The notes below the pieces were generated by a model. The model was not told where the DNA came from. It was given only the letters and a program-made list of their open reading frames with translations, and did no database searches. Position numbers and translations under genes: made by a program. A stretch of DNA of 64,000 nt from JBBECE01 sp040881985 (GTDB lineage: Bacteria; Pseudomonadota; Alphaproteobacteria; Rhizobiales; Devosiaceae), in contig JBBECE010000005.1 of NCBI GenBank assembly GCA_040881985.1, positions 110,283-174,282 of the forward strand, read 5' to 3'. The first letter of the stretch is position 1; each line of letters opens with the position of its first letter. Shown piece after piece: positions 59,632 through 64,000 of the stretch.

Positions 59632-62379
59632 CTACTGGACTGCGACGTCCTCTTCGTCCTCCGGCTCGTGCAGGCGCTCGACCGAAACGACCTTTTCGCC
59701 CTCGGCCGTCTTGAACACGCGCACACCCTTGGAGGCGCGTTTGGCGAACCGGATGCCTTCCACCGGCACCCGGATCAGCTGCCCGCCGTCGCTGACCAGC
59801 ATGAGCTGATCGGTCATATCCACCGGGAAGGCGGCGATCAGGTTGCCGATCTCGTCGAGCTTGGACAGATCCGTTGCCTGGATGCCCTTGCCGCCGCGAT
59901 TGGACGTGCGGAAGTCAAACGACGACGAAATTTTGCCATAGCCGCGCTCGTTGATGGTCAGGATGAACTGCTCGGCTGCGCCCATCTCGACATAGCGCCG
60001 CTCTGAGAGAATCGCCTCGCCACTTTGCTCTCCGGTTTCTTCAGAGACTTCCTCGGTATCAGCCTCGCCTTCCGCTTCTGTTTCGTCGCCAGTTACAGCA
60101 CGGCGGAAGGCACCGGATTGTTTGAGGTAGGCCTCGCGTTCCGCGGGCGTCGCATCCATATGTCGGAGGATCGACATCGAAATCACCCGGTCACCGGCGC
60201 CGAGCAGGATGCCGCGTACGCCCGTCGAGTCGCGGCCCTTGAAGACCCGTACATCGGTGATTTCGAAGCGAATGGCCCGGCCAAGGGCCGTCGTCAGCAT
60301 GATGTCGTCGGCCTCGGTCGCGGTCTCCACCCCGATGATCTCGTCGCCTTCGTCGAGCTTCATCGCGATTTTGCCGTTGCGGTTGATCTCAACGAAATCG
60401 GCCAGCGAGTTGCGGCGGATGCCGCCGCTGCGGGTCGCGAACATGATGTCGAGCTTCTGCCAGTCGGCTTCGTCCTCCGGCAGCGGCATGATCGAGGTGA
60501 TGCGTTCGCCCGCATCGAGCGGCAGCAAGTTGATCAACGCCCTGCCTTTGCCTTGCGGCTCGGCGACCGGCAGGCGCCAGACCTTGAGCTTGTAGACTTG
60601 GCCGAGTGAAGAGAAGAACAGCACGGGCGTGTGGGTATTGGCGACAAACAGGCGGGAGACGAAATCCTCCTCGCGGGTTGCCATGCCCGAGCGGCCCTTG
60701 CCGCCACGGCGCTGCGCCCGGTAGGCCGAGAGCGGCACCCGCTTGATGTAGCCGCCATGGCTGACGGTGATGACCATGTCCTCGCGCGCAATCAGGTCCT
60801 CGTCCTCGACGTCGCCTTCGGCTTCGGCGATCTCGGTGCGCCGCTTGTCGCCGAACTGGTCGCGGATATCGGTCAGTTCCTTTCTGATGATCTCGATGAC
60901 CCGGGCGCGCGAGCGCAAAATGTCGAGATAGTCGGAAATCTGTTCCCCCAGCTGGTTGAGCTCGTCGCCGATCTCGTCGCGGCCGAGCGCTGTCAGCCGC
61001 TGCAGGCGCAGGTCGAGGATGGCCTTCGCCTGCTCCTCGGACAGGCGGAAGGTGCCGTCGTCCTTGACCTTGTGGCGAAGGTCGTCGATCAGGTGAATGA
61101 GTGGAGCGACGTCGCCCGCCGGCCAGTCGCGGGCAACGAGCCGCTCGCGCGCCGTCGCCGGATCGGGCGCGGTTCGAATCAGCTGGATCACTTCGTCGAC
61201 GTTGGCGACCGCGACCGCCAGCCCGACCAGCACATGTGCCCGGTCGCGCGCCCTGCTGAGAAGGAACATGGCGCGCCGCGTGACGACGACGTGGCGGAAA
61301 TCGACAAACGCCTTCAGCATGTCCTTCAGCGACATGATTTCCGGACGGCCGCCGTTCAGCGCCACGAAATTGCAGCCGAACGAGGTCTGCAGCGGCGAGA
61401 AGCGGTAAAGCTGGTTCAACACCACATCCGACAGCGCCTCTCGCTTTAGTTCGATGACGACGCGCAGCCCCTCCCGATCGGATTCGTCGCGAATGTCGGA
61501 AATCCCCTCGATGCGTTTGTCGCGCACCAGTTCGGCGATCTTCTCGATCATCACCGACTTGTTCACCTGGTAGGGAATCTCGGTGATGATCAGCGCCTCG
61601 CGGTCCTTCTTGAGCTCTTCGACCCGGACCTTGCCGCGCATCAAGATCGAGCCGCGCCCGGTCTCGTACGCCGAGCGGATGCCGGCGCGGCCGAGAATGA
61701 TGCCGGCGGTCGGGAAATCCGGCCCCGGGATGATCTCGAGGAGTGCGTCGACGCTGACCTCGGGGTTGTTGAGGACGGCGATCGTCGCATCAATCACTTC
61801 GCCCAGATTGTGGGTCGGAATGTTGGTCGCCATGCCGACCGCGATGCCGCCGGCGCCATTGACGAGAATGTTCGGGAAGCGGGCCGGCAAGACCGTCGGC
61901 TCGCGTTCGGAGCCGTCGTAATTGTCCCGGAAATCGACGGTTGCCTTGTCGATATCCTCGAGGAGCGTCGTGGTGACCCGCTCCATGCGCACTTCGGTGT
62001 AGCGCATGGCCGCCGGCATATCCCCGTCGACGGAGCCAAAATTGCCCTGCCCGTCGATCAGCGGCACCCGCAGTGAGAATTCCTGCGCCATGCGCACCAG
62101 CGACATGTAAACCGCCGCCTCTCCGTGCGGGTGATATTTGCCGATGACGTCACCGACGACGCGCGCCGATTTGCGATAGGGCTTGTTCCACTCATAGCCC
62201 TGTTCGTTCATCGAATGCAGAATCCGCCGGTGCACCGGCTTCAACCCGTCGCGCACGTCCGGCAGCGCCCGCTGCACGATCACGCTCATCGCGTAATCGA
62301 GGTAGGAGCGGCGCATTTCGTCAGTGATGGAGACGGGAGAAATATCGGAGGGCGCGGTTCGGTCCGGCGTGTCGGTCAC
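59632..62379 (-). CDS. gyrA: DNA gyrase subunit A
   Basis: Cuts and rejoins DNA in type II supercoiling. 915 residues from the GTG at 62379 (ITDEMRRSYLDYAMSVIVQR follows); an upstream TTG is less likely. The catalytic Tyr is in AAMRYTEVRM. The quinolone-pocket region reads KYHPHGEAAVYMSLVRMAQ: Ala88 and Met92 stand where E. coli has Ser83 and Asp87. The C-terminal DNA-wrapping blades include the GyrA-box-like QRRGGKGRSG. An acidic insert (ETEAEGEADTEEVSEETGEQ) interrupts the C-terminal domain. Confidence 0.97.
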   Translation of the reverse strand: MTDTPDRTAPSDISPVSITDEMRRSYLDYAMSVIVQRALPDVRDGLKPVHRRILHSMNEQGYEWNKPYRKSARVVGDVIGKYHPHGEAAVYMSLVRMAQEFSLRVPLIDGQGNFGSVDGDMPAAMRYTEVRMERVTTTLLEDIDKATVDFRDNYDGSEREPTVLPARFPNILVNGAGGIAVGMATNIPTHNLGEVIDATIAVLNNPEVSVDALLEIIPGPDFPTAGIILGRAGIRSAYETGRGSILMRGKVRVEELKKDREALIITEIPYQVNKSVMIEKIAELVRDKRIEGISDIRDESDREGLRVVIELKREALSDVVLNQLYRFSPLQTSFGCNFVALNGGRPEIMSLKDMLKAFVDFRHVVVTRRAMFLLSRARDRAHVLVGLAVAVANVDEVIQLIRTAPDPATARERLVARDWPAGDVAPLIHLIDDLRHKVKDDGTFRLSEEQAKAILDLRLQRLTALGRDEIGDELNQLGEQISDYLDILRSRARVIEIIRKELTDIRDQFGDKRRTEIAEAEGDVEDEDLIAREDMVITVSHGGYIKRVPLSAYRAQRRGGKGRSGMATREEDFVSRLFVANTHTPVLFFSSLGQVYKLKVWRLPVAEPQGKGRALINLLPLDAGERITSIMPLPEDEADWQKLDIMFATRSGGIRRNSLADFVEINRNGKIAMKLDEGDEIIGVETATEADDIMLTTALGRAIRFEITDVRVFKGRDSTGVRGILLGAGDRVISMSILRHMDATPAEREAYLKQSGAFRRAVTGDETEAEGEADTEEVSEETGEQSGEAILSERRYVEMGAAEQFILTINERGYGKISSSFDFRTSNRGGKGIQATDLSKLDEIGNLIAAFPVDMTDQLMLVSDGGQLIRVPVEGIRFAKRASKGVRVFKTAEGEKVVSVERLHEPEDEEDVAVQ

Positions 62380-62908
62380 GGCTCTTCTTCTTGTCCTGGG
62401 CGGATGGGCCAATATAGGCGTTGCGGGCGCCTATTGCCACGTTTTGGGGCGCTTTTGCAGGTCAAATTTACCGCGCTCCACAAGCTTATTACTCTTATGA
62501 TTTCAAAAGGTTATAAGGATGCCACAAGCGGCGCCCGTGGAACCGGGCGCAGAACTTTCGGCCGCTTGGCCGAAGGCGCTTCGTCAGGGCCAAAAATGCG
62601 CGAATCCTGACGAATTCGGCAGTCTGATTCGCCCCGACTGACGCCCTCACTGTAGGCCCTGCCCTGGCTTGCCAGTCCGCTCCCGACTTTGGTATTGCGG
62701 CACGACGCGCGACCGGCGCCGGTCGCCGCCGGTTTCACCTTGTGCAGGCGCTCGCTGCTGATGATATTTTCGTTCTCGCCACACGTCGCCTTATTCGCTA
62801 CACGAACGGTTCGCACACTGGCCTTGGCGCCGGCAGGTGAATTGGTCATCCTGACGGCCACGATTCTCACGCGGGGCGCGGGTTCGCGTTTTCTGGAAGG
62901 AAACCTTG
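62380..62908. other. Divergent intergenic region upstream of gyrA
   Basis: 529 bp between gyrA (minus) and a secreted protein gene (plus). An AT-richer patch near 62463-62520 may hold the gyrA promoter, but I see no pair of boxes good enough to call. Open frames across it look incidental. Confidence 0.5.
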
Positions 62909-63454
62909 ATGGACAAGTCTGCAAGTTCGCGTACGCTGCTTCGGGCGAGCGTTCTGGCTCTAGCGATCCTCGCGCCAGGCGCCCTGCCCGTCGCCGTCGC
63001 CGCCGAGGCGGACGTGGCGTTGATCAAAAGCTATGTCGGCAACTGGCGCGGCCGCGGCGACATCGTCTGGGGCGGGGGAACCGAGGAAGCGGAAACGCTG
63101 CTCTGCCGGATGTCGGTCGAGGATACGGCTCCGACCAAGATCGGCGTCGATGGCCGCTGCTCGCTGGCCGGCGGGACGCTCAATATGCTCGGCACCATCG
63201 CCTATGTGGACGCAACCCGGCGCTTCGAGGCGATCGTCTCGTCGAACACCGCCTTCACCGGCATCGCCATCGGACATCGCACCGGAGAAAGCCTTTCGTT
63301 CGATCTGCGCGACTACAAGGGAGACGACGATTCCCTCTACGACATTTCGGCGCAGATCGAGCTCAACGGCGACGCGATCCAGATGAGTATGCGGGTCGTC
63401 AACAAGGAGTCCGGACAGGTGACCCTCGCGGATATCCCCTTCGAACGGCGCTGA
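62909..63454 (+). CDS. Exported hypothetical protein
   Basis: 181 residues from the ATG at 62909 with GGAAGG (62895-62900) upstream. Signal peptide MDKSASSRTLLRASVLALAI, cleaved around AVA-AEADVA. The mature domain is a small beta-rich protein: SYVGNWRGRGDIVWGGGTEE, CRMSVEDT, GRCSLAGGTLNMLGTIAYVD; two Cys could form a disulfide. Function unknown; resembles conserved periplasmic proteins of Hyphomicrobiales. It ends 7 bases before the convergent ssb stop. Confidence 0.8.
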   Translation: MDKSASSRTLLRASVLALAILAPGALPVAVAAEADVALIKSYVGNWRGRGDIVWGGGTEEAETLLCRMSVEDTAPTKIGVDGRCSLAGGTLNMLGTIAYVDATRRFEAIVSSNTAFTGIAIGHRTGESLSFDLRDYKGDDDSLYDISAQIELNGDAIQMSMRVVNKESGQVTLADIPFERR

Positions 63455-63461
63455 GCCGCCC

Positions 63462-63926
63462 CTAGAACGGAATGTCGTCGTCGACGTCGCCGGCCTCGAA
63501 GGCCGGGGCGTCTTTTTGCGGGCGTTTGGCTTCCCCGCCGGCGCGCGGACCCGAGAACCCGCCCTCTGCGTCGCCGCGCCCGTCGAGCATGGTCAGAGCC
63601 GAGTTGAAATTCTGCAGCACCACTTCGGTCGAATAGCGGTCATTGCCGTCATTGTCCTGCCACTTGCGGGTCTGTAGCTGGCCCTCGAGATAAACCTTGG
63701 CGCCCTTCTTCAAATATTGCTGGGCGACTTTGGCGAGGCCCTCGCTGAAGATTACTACCCGGTGCCATTCGGTTTTCTCGCGGCGCTCGCCAGTCGCCTT
63801 GTCGCGCCAGGAGTCGGACGTCGCGACTCGCAGATTGACGATCGGACGACCGTCCTGGGTCTGTCGAACCTCCGGATCGGCGCCGAGATTGCCGATGAGG
63901 ATAACCTTGTTGACGCTGCCTGCCAT
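63462..63926 (-). CDS. ssb: Single-stranded DNA-binding protein
   Basis: 154 residues from the ATG at 63926 (a longer frame adds 19 unlikely residues). The OB fold starts SVNKVILIGNLGADPEVRQT, continues WHRVVIFSEGLAKVAQQYLK and VYLEGQLQTRKWQD. A Gly/Pro-rich linker leads to the acidic tip DVDDDIPF that recruits repair and replication partners. Roughly the usual length. Its promoter region runs to the window end. Confidence 0.97.
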   Translation of the reverse strand: MAGSVNKVILIGNLGADPEVRQTQDGRPIVNLRVATSDSWRDKATGERREKTEWHRVVIFSEGLAKVAQQYLKKGAKVYLEGQLQTRKWQDNDGNDRYSTEVVLQNFNSALTMLDGRGDAEGGFSGPRAGGEAKRPQKDAPAFEAGDVDDDIPF

Positions 63927-64000
63927 GGGCCTGATCCCTTCCAATCCGCTGCCTCGGTGCCGGCCGCCCGGCGGTCCGGCCAACGTCGGTTTTGTTCATT

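Noticed and set aside
62511..62924. 137-residue minus-strand frame upstream of gyrA
   Set aside because: Low-complexity basic sequence without motifs; runs over the start of the secreted protein gene on the other strand.

Overview
The window is GC-rich DNA from an alphaproteobacterium, most likely order Hyphomicrobiales (Rhizobiales). Supporting this are the accB-accC / aat / DUF2155 / NDUFA12-like neighbourhood, the two-gene YeeE/YedE transporter, an IalB-family protein, mfd next to sdhE, a B12-dependent ribonucleotide reductase, and palindromic REP elements of the type common in that order. Two runs of exactly 100 N (31874-31973 and 37807-37906) show that this is a scaffold. Both gaps fall inside tandem repeats.

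Layout. 1-9650: end of accB, accC, a lipoprotein-type ABC exporter pair, aat, an arsR-SRPBCC-SRPBCC-(SDR remnant)-YciI operon, DUF2155, NDUFA12, then a 785-bp control region. 9651-13388: nrdJ, preceded by a sigma70-like promoter with two NrdR boxes 31 bp apart and a leader of about 400 nt rich in hairpins. 13446-15813: an AT-richer accessory islet (HEPN/AbiU2-like protein, solitary HicB, AlbA_2/Schlafen-like protein plus an unknown partner), followed by REP elements and a 29-bp tandem array. 16492-21843: small enzymes and conserved hypotheticals (aldo/keto reductase, ABM monooxygenase, OsmC, DUF4342, a DUF1801 pair, SRPBCC). 22171-30200: AMP nucleosidase, the pxpB-pxpC-pxpA 5-oxoprolinase operon, GNAT, 3-hydroxyisobutyrate-dehydrogenase-like enzyme, aldo/keto reductase, NAD-formate dehydrogenase and a DUF1801 protein.

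30598-38694: a long Ala/Glu/Lys/Arg coiled-coil protein ending in a membrane anchor and a nuclease-like (SNase) domain, tRNA-Ser, an HTH/coiled-coil protein, quinone oxidoreductase, TerC, YeeE/YedE pair, UbiH-like hydroxylase, a 40-bp palindromic tandem array and IalB. 38840-49009: mfd-sdhE, recG, glmU-glmS and a SPOR-like membrane protein. 49066-52506: tRNA-Lys whose 3' end is repeated 3.36 kb away, bracketing one large cyclase/ATPase/TPR gene, which suggests a tRNA-targeted islet. 52506-64000: pgi, queA-tgt with two cyclophilins and coaD, two LysE exporters, gyrA, a secreted hypothetical protein and ssb.

Most of the window is core chromosome. The regions most worth a second look are the HEPN/HicB/AlbA_2 islet, the tRNA-Lys islet, the nrdJ leader, the repeat-rich SNase-like protein and the palindromic tandem array.
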